The position numbers and the translations under genes are program-made. Of a DNA stretch of 64,000 bases, positions 47,456 to 56,270 are shown piece after piece. The stretch comes from Pelobacter propionicus DSM 2379 (GTDB lineage Bacteria > Desulfobacterota > Desulfuromonadia > Geobacterales > Pseudopelobacteraceae): contig NC_008609.1 in NCBI RefSeq assembly GCF_000015045.1, positions 1,993,501-2,057,500 of the forward strand. Direction: 5' to 3'. Each line of letters opens with the position of its first letter. The first letter of the stretch is position 1. The notes under the pieces are model-generated. The model was given only the letters and a program-made list of their open reading frames with translations, was not told the DNA's origin and made no database searches.

Positions 47456-49012
47456 ATGATTCGAGACCAGGAGCTTGCGGGTCTGGCAATGACGCTTGGC
47501 CGGGACGCAAAGATAAAGATAACAGTCAGCGGGGATACCTCCTTCTGCAGTCCGGATGGTTCGCACATCAACATCGCCCGAATGCCTTCAACTCCATTGG
47601 GAAGGATGCTAGCTGCAGGTCTGGTCTTTCACGAGGTCGGGCACAAGAATTACACCAAGGGAGGCAGACCGGACGGATTGCTCGGAGACATGATGAACGT
47701 TATCGAGGATGTCCGTGTCGATATGGAGACCATCAAGACACGACCAGGAACATGCTTCAATCTGGAAGCGGTTACTACCTACTATGTGAACAAGGGGAGT
47801 CTCGAACCGACAAGCCTTGCTCATGCCATGCTCGGCAAGGTCATGTCCTACGGGTTCGGCAGACTGATGAACCACAAAGCTATCCTGCCGCAGGAAACAC
47901 TTTGCAATGAAATGATGGATGATGCTTTCGGGCAAGAATTCATAGAAGAGGTGGAGGTAATCATCAAGGACATCCCCAAACTCCGAAGTACCAGAGACAC
48001 AACCGTAATGGCGCAAAAGCTCATTGACCTGCTTGTCCAGCAACAGACACCTCCGTCACGGCCAGCACAAAAGCAACTGCAGGGACAAGAACAAAACGTG
48101 AAGCAGGGAAGCAACGGTGGTGGTTCCAGTGGCGGAAAACGCCCTACACCTGAAGAAATCGAAGTGTTGCTGAAAAACAATACCGGCTATGGAGACTTCT
48201 CTACGCTAATCCAAAAGGAACTGGACAGTATGTCCGACAGCATCCCGGATGACATAAGGGAAGGTATCCCCATGTTACCCGTTATCGGGAAGTTGAAAGC
48301 ATCACACGGAAAGATGGACGAGGTAGAGGCAATCTCTGCATCTTCCAGGATGCGTGCGAGGATGATGGGGTTGCTGCAATCCATCAAGAGGCAACCGAAA
48401 TCGTATGGTCTCTCTGGGAGGAAACTGGCACCAGGTCGTTTGGTGAAATTGGCAACAGGTGACCCGCGAATCTTCAGAAAGAAGATCGAAAAGGTTGAGG
48501 TCAATACAGCCGTCATTCTGCTTTTGGATTTATCCGGCAGCATGACCAGCAAGTATGAAATAGCCAATGCCGCAACATTCGCACTCCATACCACGCTCTT
48601 CGGTCTGAAAGGTGTTGCGGTCTGCTCCGTTGAGTTCAGCGGCAAGGATAAGGAACCGGAAGTCAACATCCTCGTCGATTTCGGTCGGAAGCCACAGTCC
48701 GAAAACTTCAACCATCGACCGTTCGACAGTACACCCACTCACAATGCCATATGGGCGGGACGTGCCATGTTGCTTCAGCGCCCTGAGCCTCGAAAGATAA
48801 TGTTGCTCCTGACGGATGGCTGTCCGGACAACAAACCCGAAACAAGAGGTGCTACGCAGAGGACTATGAAGGATGGAATAGAGGTTGCGGCTATCGGTAT
48901 CATGGATAAGAACGTCCGGCGCTTCTGGGACAATCATAAAATCATAGAGACCATTCAAGAGCTTCCGGTAGCTATGTTCGGGATTATGGAGGGGTTGCTG
49001 ATTAAACGCTGA
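47456..49012 (+). CDS. VWA-domain protein with N-terminal zinc metalloprotease-like motif
   Basis: 518 residues from ATG 47456 (AAGGAG 7 nt upstream). Near residue 60 FHEVGHKNY gives an HExxH-like HEVGH and a following DVRVDMET acidic stretch (NVIEDVRVD), then a Gln/Gly-rich linker (about 200-240) and a C-terminal von Willebrand A domain with MIDAS LLDLSGSMTSKYE near 365 and LLLTDGCPDN near 448. Resembles CobT-type VWA proteins, but the HEVGH is striking and suggests a metal site. Expected partner of the MoxR ATPase at 44589. Confidence 0.82.
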   Translation: MIRDQELAGLAMTLGRDAKIKITVSGDTSFCSPDGSHINIARMPSTPLGRMLAAGLVFHEVGHKNYTKGGRPDGLLGDMMNVIEDVRVDMETIKTRPGTCFNLEAVTTYYVNKGSLEPTSLAHAMLGKVMSYGFGRLMNHKAILPQETLCNEMMDDAFGQEFIEEVEVIIKDIPKLRSTRDTTVMAQKLIDLLVQQQTPPSRPAQKQLQGQEQNVKQGSNGGGSSGGKRPTPEEIEVLLKNNTGYGDFSTLIQKELDSMSDSIPDDIREGIPMLPVIGKLKASHGKMDEVEAISASSRMRARMMGLLQSIKRQPKSYGLSGRKLAPGRLVKLATGDPRIFRKKIEKVEVNTAVILLLDLSGSMTSKYEIANAATFALHTTLFGLKGVAVCSVEFSGKDKEPEVNILVDFGRKPQSENFNHRPFDSTPTHNAIWAGRAMLLQRPEPRKIMLLLTDGCPDNKPETRGATQRTMKDGIEVAAIGIMDKNVRRFWDNHKIIETIQELPVAMFGIMEGLLIKR

Positions 49013-49232
49013 AGACATAACCGCAGCCTGGGAGCATAATCGGTTTATATCAATTGTCTAAAGATATCAGACACAAGGAGTCGCATTCAGAGCCATATAT
49101 AATGATATCTGCTCAAGATGTATTCTGCTGCTGTATTCCTAGCAATAACCCCATTGAATAATACATTTTTTTAACGCCGAAACTGCTGATAATGTTCAAT
49201 AATTTCCTTTACATTTTCGCATTTGTAGCATA

Positions 49233-49250
49233 TGTAGTATGAATACTACA
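49233..49250. promoter_or_regulatory. Probable KfrA-type autoregulatory operator
   Basis: TGTAGTAT-GA-ATACTACA, an 18-bp inverted repeat with 8-bp arms, preceded 9 bp upstream by a TGTAGCA half site. It lies 24 bp before the ATG of the KfrA-like gene, where plasmid KfrA proteins bind their own promoter. Confidence 0.65.
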
Positions 49251-49274
49251 TTTACAACACGATGGAGAATACGT

Positions 49275-49898
49275 ATGACCACATATGACAAAATATTTGA
49301 GGCCGCAGACAAGCTTGATTTTCAAGGCAAAGCGGTAACGTTGGCATCGGTCAGAGAGGTACTTGGAGGTGGATCTTATTCTACAATCACTCCGGCCCTG
49401 AAAGAATGGAAAGTCCGCAAAGGCGCACAACTGCAATTACCAGTTGTGCCTGAAGAGTTGAACAGAAGGCTGATGGCACTCAGTACGGAGTTGTGGAATC
49501 AAGCGTGCCAGATTGTTGAGAAACGTTTTGTAGGCGAACGTATGGAGCTTGAAGAACAAATCAAGCAACTCGAATCCAACCTTAATGATGCTGCTTCAGC
49601 TGCTGATAGTGCTGAAGCAGCAAAGGAATTGGCTGAGAAAAAAGTAACAGAACTGCAAGAATCAATTGAACCGCTTCGAGCTAAGCTTAATGAGCAAATG
49701 CAGCGAGCAACTGAGGCGGTGATTCGTCACCAGGAATCAGAACACAGGATTAAAGATTTGCTGTCAATGATTGACATGCTCGCTAAACAGAATGACGAAC
49801 GTAATGCCAAGAACAACAAACTTGCGAGCGCATTGACAGACAATGTAGAAGCCATGTTCCCGTTGGAAACGAAGATCAGGAAAAGAAACCAGATGTAG
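49275..49898 (+). CDS. kfrA: KfrA-like DNA-binding protein with coiled coil
   Basis: 207 residues from ATG 49275 (TGGAG upstream). The N-terminus (DKIFEAADKLDFQGKAVTLA, VREVLGGGSYSTITPALKEW) is the KfrA_N DNA-binding domain; about residues 75-185 are a long Glu/Lys/Ala-rich coiled coil, as in plasmid KfrA, which forms filaments and assists segregation. Supports the idea that this element has plasmid-type maintenance functions. Confidence 0.85.
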   Translation: MTTYDKIFEAADKLDFQGKAVTLASVREVLGGGSYSTITPALKEWKVRKGAQLQLPVVPEELNRRLMALSTELWNQACQIVEKRFVGERMELEEQIKQLESNLNDAASAADSAEAAKELAEKKVTELQESIEPLRAKLNEQMQRATEAVIRHQESEHRIKDLLSMIDMLAKQNDERNAKNNKLASALTDNVEAMFPLETKIRKRNQM

Positions 49899-49973
49899 AA
49901 GAAGTCTCGTAAAGTATGAATTGTGAACAATAGCGTTATCAGTATATAACCACAAAAACACCAAGGAGGGGTT

Positions 49974-50354
49974 ATGAACAAAACAGAACTCGTTGCGAAA
50001 ATTGCAGAAGGTGCTGAATTGACCAAGGTACAAGCAGAAAAGGTGCTCGATATTTTCATTGCTTCAACCACTGCCGCTCTCAAAGCCGGTGATAAAGTTG
50101 CGATCATCGGTTTTGGTGCATTCAGCGCGGTGACCCGTAAAGCACGCACCGGCAGGAATCCACAGACCGGCAAGGCACTGCAAATCGCCGAAAAGACAAA
50201 TGGTAAATTCACACCAGGTAAAGCACTTAAGGATTTAACGGCTAAACCGGTCAAATCGAAATCTGCTAAACCGACCAAATTGGAATCAGCAAAACCAATT
50301 AAGTTGGAGTCTGCAAAACCAACCAAGTTGAAATCGGCAATAAAGAAGAAGTAG
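49974..50354 (+). CDS. HU-family protein with repetitive basic tail
   Basis: 126 residues. The first 92 are a normal HU (MNKTELVAKIAEGAELTKVQ, IIGFGAFSAVTRKARTGRNP). The tail has three 8-residue repeats of the form SAKPTKLE, then KKK, giving a basic, extended C-terminus like histone-H1-type tails in some bacterial HU proteins. Such tails add nonspecific DNA binding. Start supported by AAGGAGGGG. A strong terminator follows. Confidence 0.92.
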   Translation: MNKTELVAKIAEGAELTKVQAEKVLDIFIASTTAALKAGDKVAIIGFGAFSAVTRKARTGRNPQTGKALQIAEKTNGKFTPGKALKDLTAKPVKSKSAKPTKLESAKPIKLESAKPTKLKSAIKKK

Positions 50355-50373
50355 AATCAGCCGATTGCGGTCA

Positions 50374-50416
50374 ATGGTCCTGGCGTAATTGTCTGCACTG
50401 ATTACGCCAGGACCAT
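50374..50416 (+). terminator. Terminator of the HU gene
   Basis: Perfect 16-bp stem ATGGTCCTGGCGTAAT (50374-50389) / ATTACGCCAGGACCAT (50401-50416), loop of 11, followed by TTCATT. It works on both strands in principle. Confidence 0.8.
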
Positions 50417-50567
50417 TTCATTCTCACCATTTATTTCATATAATTTATTACTATGCGGCAACTGTTTTTTAGTAATGAGTAAATGATTATACAATTGTGT
50501 TTGATAGCCGTTCACAAAAGTGAAGTGCAGTTATATATGACAAAATTGCTATTCAGCATCCACTAGT

Positions 50568-50813
50568 TTACTGGTGAATAATTTTAAAACCATCTCTTAT
50601 TAACTCACCTTGGCATATGTAAGAATGACCATCAGTTGCTGTAGGATGAAATACACCATCACAACCAATTCTATTGCATTCTCCTTGTTCAGCCTTCTTA
50701 ATAGCTTTTTCAGAGTTATCCGCTTCAACTATGCCAGAGACACAATGCTCTTCAGTCCATGTAACTAAGAAACATTTTGGTACTTTTTTTGTAGCTTTAT
50801 TTTTTCTCTTCAT
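50568..50813 (-). CDS. Hypothetical protein, 81 aa
   Basis: The start chosen is ATG 50813 (GGAG 6 nt upstream). Basic N-terminus MKRKNKATKKVPK, then a segment with ECNRIGCDGVFHPTATDGHS containing two Cys and a His. Not recognised. In an AT-rich tract of small minus-strand genes. Confidence 0.55.
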   Translation of the reverse strand: MKRKNKATKKVPKCFLVTWTEEHCVSGIVEADNSEKAIKKAEQGECNRIGCDGVFHPTATDGHSYICQGELIRDGFKIIHQ

Positions 50814-50917
50814 TTTAGTCTCCATATTGAATGATCTTTTGAGCAAACGGATTTGACAATTGAGGGTTACAGTGTAAAGGAGTAATACATCGAGGTTAAG
50901 TGGAAAGCAGCAATACA

Positions 50918-50939
50918 AACCCCGCCGATTACAGCGGGG
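50918..50939 (-). terminator. Hairpin terminator after DUF2158 gene
   Basis: On the minus strand CCCCGC-TGTAATC-GGCGGGG hairpin followed by TTTGTATT, between two minus-strand genes. Confidence 0.55.
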
Positions 50940-50963
50940 TGTCAATCGTTCCGCAGTTAAGAG

Positions 50964-51164
50964 CTAGTCATCGTATTTGTGAAGTGCGACAGGAGTAAGA
51001 AACTTTTGTTTCATCTTCTTTCTGTCAAACCAAGTGCAAACCACCTCATCATATTCTTTGCAAACACAAGTTACTGTCATAGGTGGCCCGCCTGAATTCA
51101 AGCCAACAACATCTCCAATTTTGAAATCCAACGATTCCCCACATCCTGAACATACTTTTTCCAT
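50964..51164 (-). CDS. DUF2158 (YodC-like) protein with N-terminal zinc pair
   Basis: 66 residues. The KIGDVVGLNSGGPPMTVT segment and VVCTWFDRKKMKQ are the DUF2158 signature. It has an added N-terminal CSGCGES with a CxxC pair. Function unknown. SD GAAGGAG lies 9 nt before the ATG. Confidence 0.75.
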   Translation of the reverse strand: MEKVCSGCGESLDFKIGDVVGLNSGGPPMTVTCVCKEYDEVVCTWFDRKKMKQKFLTPVALHKYDD

Positions 51165-51271
51165 TTCTTTTCTCCTTCAGTTTAAATAGTACTTCTACTA
51201 AATTATTTACAGTTTTTGTATTTCTGTTGGTTACGTCTGGATTCGTAGAAACTGTAGAACTCGATTGAGAG

Positions 51272-51646
51272 CTACACGTCATAATCGTACTCATCATAGT
51301 AACCAAACCCATATTTGTGAGCCATCTCGTGTGAATATTCATTTTCAATGGATTTATTGCTGCAAGATAAATACTTCAAGATGAGTTTATATGGTATTCC
51401 ACGTAATGCTTCCAGTTCCAATATTTCAGTCACAACGAAATAATCAGGAAGACGAAGCAGTACGTAATCATTGGTTCTGAGACACTTTTTAACATCTGAT
51501 AAGTATTCAGCAGTTAATTGTCTCATACCTGAAAGCATAATTAATTCATATCTTGATATTGTGTACATGTTAAAGCTGTTGTTACCAAAAGTTTTAGTGT
51601 AAATTAGTTGTAGGATTGTTGCCAATAGTTCGGGTGTTCGTCTCAT
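51272..51646 (-). CDS. Hypothetical protein, 124 aa
   Basis: Not recognised. Start at ATG 51646 with AAGGAG upstream. Helical and Leu-rich in the first part (ELLATILQLIYTKTFGNN, LIMLSGMRQLTAEYLSDVKK) and a Tyr/Asp-rich C-terminus (HKYGFGYYDEYDYDV). In the AT-rich set of small minus-strand genes. Confidence 0.55.
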   Translation of the reverse strand: MRRTPELLATILQLIYTKTFGNNSFNMYTISRYELIMLSGMRQLTAEYLSDVKKCLRTNDYVLLRLPDYFVVTEILELEALRGIPYKLILKYLSCSNKSIENEYSHEMAHKYGFGYYDEYDYDV

Positions 51647-51797
51647 ATCATTTCTCCTTGTTAATTCCAGTATAGGGTACGGAACGTAATAACGGTGTCG
51701 ATTTAGAGCTGTTAAACAATGCAGTTAATGTGCTCAGTGGTATAGCTTGATGTGAACTCGCGAGATTCTCTGCTGTGCGTGATAATGGTTAGTTATT

Positions 51798-52106
51798 CTA
51801 ATTGATACACTTGAGGTCAATTATAGTGTGACCTTTATGTTGTGAGACAGAGAACACAGACTTGACGGCGCACTTTTCGCACCATAAAAATATGTTTAAA
51901 CCGTTGCGTCGAGGACTCGGGTTTCCCTCAAGTAATCTATCTATTATTGTAATCTCACCAGACACAGTACAATGGATGCCAACTTTTGCATCTTGAGTGC
52001 GCTCAAAAACATCTACTTTGTAGTGATGAAGATAGCTTGAACAACAATTTGGACAAAGTAGCTCCGAGCCAAAACCTTCATCATTATTACCAATTATTAT
52101 TTGCAT
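51798..52106 (-). CDS. Hypothetical zinc-ribbon-like protein, 102 aa
   Basis: Start chosen at ATG 52106 (AGGTGG 6 nt upstream), MQIIIGNNDEGFGSELL. Two CxxC pairs, CPNCC near 18 and CEKCAV near 77, suggest a zinc ribbon. Function unknown. Confidence 0.6.
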   Translation of the reverse strand: MQIIIGNNDEGFGSELLCPNCCSSYLHHYKVDVFERTQDAKVGIHCTVSGEITIIDRLLEGNPSPRRNGLNIFLWCEKCAVKSVFSVSQHKGHTIIDLKCIN

Positions 52107-52777
52107 TTTATTCCACCTTATTTGATAAAGATTAAAGACAACTGCGGACTGAAACCGGACATGTGATACAAGCGTCAATGTTGGTCATTGAGAAGCTCAG
52201 CAACCACCACACAAAGTCACAAACGGATTGGACCATGTTGGTGGCTACGTGACGTTATATCTGTAAGAAATTGGCAAGTTCCTCTGATACCTGCAACATC
52301 GGTGAAAACTGAAACACTTTCATTTGATACCGCACAATCCTTTAGATATTGCGTTACCAGAGGAACTTTATGACCAATTGACACTGTAATTAACAAATCC
52401 TGTGTTGGGAGCAGGACACTTAAATCTGACGTATTTAGAGCGGTCAAACTGCAGTGCGGATATACCACAGATTATAGTTTGACACGTGTTGCACACCACT
52501 TTCTGGAATAGAAACAACCACACTCGGCAGTAACTGGCATTTCACAATATCTACATTCAAATCAGCAATTGTAGACAGTAATTGTAGACAGTATCAACAT
52601 TGATTGATCTAACTGATGAGCTAAGCAACGCATACAACTATCTTATTAACATTCTGTTCAATTGGTAAGTGTATAGTTGGCTTATATAATCAATGTAGGT
52701 AATGAAAATGGGGTGTGCTGTAACTAGTTAGTATCATTGAGTGAGGTATATTCTATAGTGTATTATGATAAGGGAAT
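52107..52777. other. Non-coding region with imperfect inverted repeat
   Basis: About 670 bp without a gene. AAATTGGCAAGTTCCTCTGATACC (minus a few bases; 52268-52291) is matched in inverse by GTTACCAGAGGAACTT..CCAATT (52354-52379), giving a long-armed hairpin with a 60-nt loop. It could be a structured RNA or a binding region near the replication gene; nothing more can be said. Confidence 0.4.
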
Positions 52778-53761
52778 TTAGAAATATGGTTCAGTATCAG
52801 TTTTAACGAGTTTAAAACCAATATTATCGCCAACTGCGTTCAATACTTCTTTTTCAGCATGATTTGATTTCAGTTTCTTTGACGTACTTTTAATCAAAGA
52901 TGTAATCCTTTGGACACGTTTATTTATAACTTCTTTGTCAGATACAGTGCGATTGGCTACTTTCTGTTTACAAAGTTTACTCCAGTTAACTGGTTTGACT
53001 TCGGAGCCGAGGAATGCTTTCCATTCACCAGTCATTTTATATTTAGCTTTGCAACCCTTACGCTTGCTCGCCGCAGTTACAAAATTGATACAAGTAACAA
53101 GCAACCTTTTACTGCGCTTGTTAAATACACGCGTATCGGTGGCGTTATACTTCTTAAGTAAGAACATAATTTTAAATTCGTCTTTGATTTTGATCTCAAA
53201 CCTGAAACATTCTGTGTCAGGACGAATATAAATAGTCCCATGATTAACTTTAGAACTCGCTTTGCCAAGCTGGATGCGGCTGAGCTTTTTATTAGTTGTC
53301 ACGACTTCTGGCGGCATCCTTCTCACTAATGTACCTGTACAGTTATCGTAACTAAAATCACACCAATGACGAACATTCTTTTCTGTCAGACATGACTTGT
53401 CATCGTTAAAAGCGACATCAAGTTGAGTCGGCTTGTAATCATACTTAGAAAGAAACTTAATTGTGTCATCGAGCCTGAATTTTGGTGAACAATCAAAGAA
53501 GGAACCTTTCAAGCGTAAGAACACATATGGCACATCTTTGTTACCATCAAACTTGATAACCACGCTTTCTTTTTCTTTAACATTATGTGGTTCATTCCCA
53601 TTTGCAACAATGAATTTATATTTCATTGTTTTATAGTTACCGTACTCAGTACAATCAAACTCTTCCGGTTCCAATCCGAGGTAATCAGAACACAGTTTGT
53701 CAATTTCTGTTATCGGCATATTGCGGATAGTAGCGTTAAATCCGTGAATTTCAATTTCCAT
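52778..53761 (-). CDS. Probable replication initiation protein (Rep_trans-like)
   Basis: 327 residues, AT-rich. The features TQLDVAFNDDKS near 130 and VNHGTIYIRPDTECFRFEIKI (first 20: VNHGTIYIRPDTECFRFEIK) near 170 resemble replication initiation factors of rolling-circle plasmids and phages, where a conserved Asp and a FRxE segment are found. The catalytic tyrosine cannot be placed with certainty. ATG at 53761 has GGAG about 10 nt upstream. It lies next to AlpA and the tandem repeat array, in keeping with an autonomous replication or plasmid-like phase of the element. An unrelated function remains possible. Confidence 0.55.
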   Translation of the reverse strand: MEIEIHGFNATIRNMPITEIDKLCSDYLGLEPEEFDCTEYGNYKTMKYKFIVANGNEPHNVKEKESVVIKFDGNKDVPYVFLRLKGSFFDCSPKFRLDDTIKFLSKYDYKPTQLDVAFNDDKSCLTEKNVRHWCDFSYDNCTGTLVRRMPPEVVTTNKKLSRIQLGKASSKVNHGTIYIRPDTECFRFEIKIKDEFKIMFLLKKYNATDTRVFNKRSKRLLVTCINFVTAASKRKGCKAKYKMTGEWKAFLGSEVKPVNWSKLCKQKVANRTVSDKEVINKRVQRITSLIKSTSKKLKSNHAEKEVLNAVGDNIGFKLVKTDTEPYF

Positions 53762-54109
53762 GATTTAAATCTCCTCTGTGCCTTTGAGTGAGGCTTCTAA
53801 ATAGTAAACTAAATTTCGTAATGCACTATTCCGACATATTTCAGTGCTTGTAAATTCAAAACAAAAGAATGACATAGAGATGCACGTTTAATGCTTCTTG
53901 TATAGTTGCCGGAAAACTTATTGCTAACGCAGCAATTAGATATATTCCGTTGGCAAATATTTCAATGTATGCACCAACATCTATTCAGCAATTATTATTG
54001 CGGATAGGTGTGAGCGTTATGTTGTCTTGGGATGTTGATGAATTAGACAGAGCACTGAACTAAGATAGAAAGGTGGGGCGAGCGTACGAAGGTATTACTA
54101 AACTCGGAT
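53762..54109. other. Intergenic, AT-rich
   Basis: 350 bp between the Rep-like gene and alpA; no gene or clear signal seen. Confidence 0.5.
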
Positions 54110-54340
54110 TTATTTTGATTCCATTTGCGGACCTCCTTTCTCAATACGTTCTTCAATCCATCGCTCAATGTCTATGCGGCGATAACCGCGCGATGTACCG
54201 GTCAGAAATATTTTTGGTACGAAGTCACCGTGTTTTTCTAAGCGCCAAATGGTTGTCCTTGACAACCCTGTTAGGCGTGGCAGTTCGCGTGGGCGGATAA
54301 TCTCATTGCTTACAACAGCACTGAGTACTGATTTATTCAT
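54110..54340 (-). CDS. alpA: AlpA-family excisionase/regulator
   Basis: 76 residues with the MerR-like winged helix of AlpA/phage excisionases: IRPRELPRLTGLSRTTIWRL, then FVPKIFLTGTSRGYRRIDIE. Such proteins bind near attachment sites and steer the integrase toward excision or regulate its gene. SD AAGGAGG lies 7 nt before the ATG. Candidate binder of the GGATACG pairs at 8.4 kb, although it lies 46 kb away. Confidence 0.88.
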   Translation of the reverse strand: MNKSVLSAVVSNEIIRPRELPRLTGLSRTTIWRLEKHGDFVPKIFLTGTSRGYRRIDIERWIEERIEKGGPQMESK

Positions 54341-54438
54341 TGCACAACCTCCTTTGCATTTTTAGTTCATCTCTTTGTATGTATTGACAGTTTTAGTTAT
54401 TTTGAGATTTGTTTACGCCGCTGCCGCAAGGTTTGGAG

Positions 54439-54560
54439 TTCGAAAAAATCTACAACTTTTCTCAGTAGTTTATGAATAATTTACCCAGACAAGAGCAACA
54501 TTCATTTTATTTACAGTATTGCCTCTTTTGACATTATTGATGTCAATGCTAGGCGTCGGT
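54439..54560 (+). repeat. Detached degenerate copy of the 114-bp repeat
   Basis: TTCGAAAAAATCTACAACTT, then TATTTACAGTATTGCCTCTT and GATGTCAATGCTAGGCGTCGG follow the same order as the array units at 55.5 kb (GAAAATTCTCCAACTTTTTC; TATTTACAGTTTACGC; GACGTCAATGCCAGCTGTTGG). It lies just downstream of alpA, about 1 kb before the array. The 950 bp between also contains isolated fragments such as GATTTACAGTATTACAATTC and a duplicated GTTTACTGGYGATGATT (54571 and 54740). Confidence 0.6.
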
Positions 54561-55513
54561 AGTGGGCCAAAGTTTACTGGTGATGATTGGAAGTTTTGTT
54601 TTGTGATATGTGAAGTTGATGTTGAGAGGTATCGCGTGTATAATTGTTTGAATTGTTCTGAAAGTGAGTTAAACTTTATTTTTAAAAACAGATTTGATTC
54701 GAAGTTATACACTGCATTGGTTGTATATGGAGTGATCCAACGTTTACTGGCGATGATTCAGTGATTTAATTTTAGAAATTGTGAAGGCAATGTGTGGAAA
54801 TGTAGCGATGAAATATTATATAAATACCGCAGAAGAGCTGTATATTTAATTTGCTATAAATGTTTATACTTTGAAAGTGGTCACATATAGATACAACCAT
54901 CTTATTGAATTTCTATTTCGGACTGTTTCGCTATTAATTTTTGTTATCAACCTGATTTACAGTATTACAATTCAAAAAGCATGCGATATTACCTGTCAAA
55001 TACTCAAACAGAAGTTATTAACAAGTTTGTGCATTCTACGCTCTTTCATAGTTTGACCTTCCGATGCAATTTGAGTTTAGTTATTGCCGCTTCATGTAAT
55101 TTGCTTTTTTTGTATTCTAACCATTGAAAACGATATGATGCGTTAAAACATCCTTTGTATACGCGCAAGGCTTTTGCTGATTTAATTTTAAATCCTATTT
55201 ACGCTGCTTATATAATTTATGATTCATCGTTACCACGCTCTGTGATTTGCAGTTTCCATTTCCACATCTCATAAATACAACTCTTCTCCTCTAACGCATG
55301 CACCGTTGCTATCCTCGCATTTCTATTGAACAATTAACTCAATACAGTGGATTTTCGCGTGGAGTTTTTTCTACCAATATTTATTCTTGTTTTGAACAGC
55401 TAAGGCAATTGTGGATATTGTTAATAGTGCTGCGAATTAGTAGGAAGGGAGTTAATTCTGGACGATATTGGAGCGGATAAGAATTGTTTGACGGCAATGC
55501 AGGAGGTTGCTTA

Positions 55514-56001
55514 GATCGAAAATTCTCCAACTTTTTCAGATAAATTTTCCCGACAACAACTACATTTAATTGTATTTACAGTTTACGCTTATCAGATATA
55601 TTTGACGTCAATGCCAGCTGTTGGTCGGATCGAAAATTCACCAGCTCTTTTTTGGGAAAATATTATTCGGCTTTTCTGCATTCAATTCTATTTACAGTAT
55701 TCGCTTTTCAGAATTTGTGACGGGACTGTCTGAACTTTATTGCATCAAAAATTCTCCAACTTATCTGATAAATATTATCCGACATTTGCGCATTCAATTT
55801 ATTTACAGTATTCGTTATTTTGTAATGTGATAACGCATTGCCACAAAGTTGATTGCATCAAAAATTCTTCAACTTTTTTGGACAAATATTATCCGGCTGT
55901 TCTGCATTCAATTTGATTTACAGTTTTTACTTTTCTGAATTTGTGATGGCATTGCCGGAAGTGTGGTTGCATTGAGAGTTCTCCAACTTTTCAGATATGA
56001 C
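55514..56001 (+). repeat. Array of about four and a third degenerate 114-bp tandem repeats
   Basis: Units start at 55514, 55628, 55742, 55855 and 55969 (spacings 114, 114, 113, 114). Each begins (G)ATCGAAAATTCTCCAACTTT or GCATCAAAAATTCTYCAACTT, then AAATATTATCCGRC, TGCATTCAATTT, TATTTACAGTATTCGC, and TTTGTGAYGGCATTGCC. The last unit is cut after about 30 bp. No reading frame fits the period, and units differ at 20-30% of positions. The array is AT-rich and near the Rep-like gene and lexA; iterons of an origin or a partition (centromere-like) site are plausible roles. Confidence 0.75.
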
Positions 56002-56185
56002 TACGTCCGCAGAGCGGATGGCTTGATTGGATAATAATATACTGCCCAATTGCAGCCCCTTTACCAACCATACCCAGCTGAACCGGCGAAAATGTTTGAA
56101 GTCTCAGCAGCAGTCAACTCTTCCCGTCATAACTCATCTGGACCGCTCTTTTCAGTTCACCATTGACTTCCAATCGCCCCGAGTG

Positions 56186-56257
56186 TACCATTTAGTACAT
56201 GTCCTAAACGGTAGTCAAATGAGCAGTTGTACCGTTTGGTAAGTATCCTAAAAAGTA
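56186..56257 (+). promoter_or_regulatory. Double operator in front of lexA
   Basis: Two sites with the same 10-8-10 layout: TACCATTTAG-N8-CTAAACGGTA (56186-56213) and TACCGTTTGG-N8-CTAAAAAGTA (56230-56257). The first is a nearly perfect inverted repeat, the second is degenerate on the right. They end 13 bp before the lexA ATG, overlapping the likely promoter, so LexA autoregulation is the simplest reading. The motif differs from the GGTTN2CN4GN3ACC consensus reported for Geobacter LexA. Confidence 0.7.
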
Positions 56258-56270
56258 CATCGAGGAACAC

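Noticed and set aside
54519-54764. 81-codon plus-strand frame near alpA
   Set aside because: It runs through the detached 114-bp repeat copy and has no ribosome binding site; likely accidental in AT-rich DNA.
55514-56001. 114-bp repeats considered as a CRISPR array or integron attC sites
   Set aside because: Whole 114-bp units are homologous, not short repeats separated by unique spacers, and no attC-type R/L boxes or integron integrase are present.
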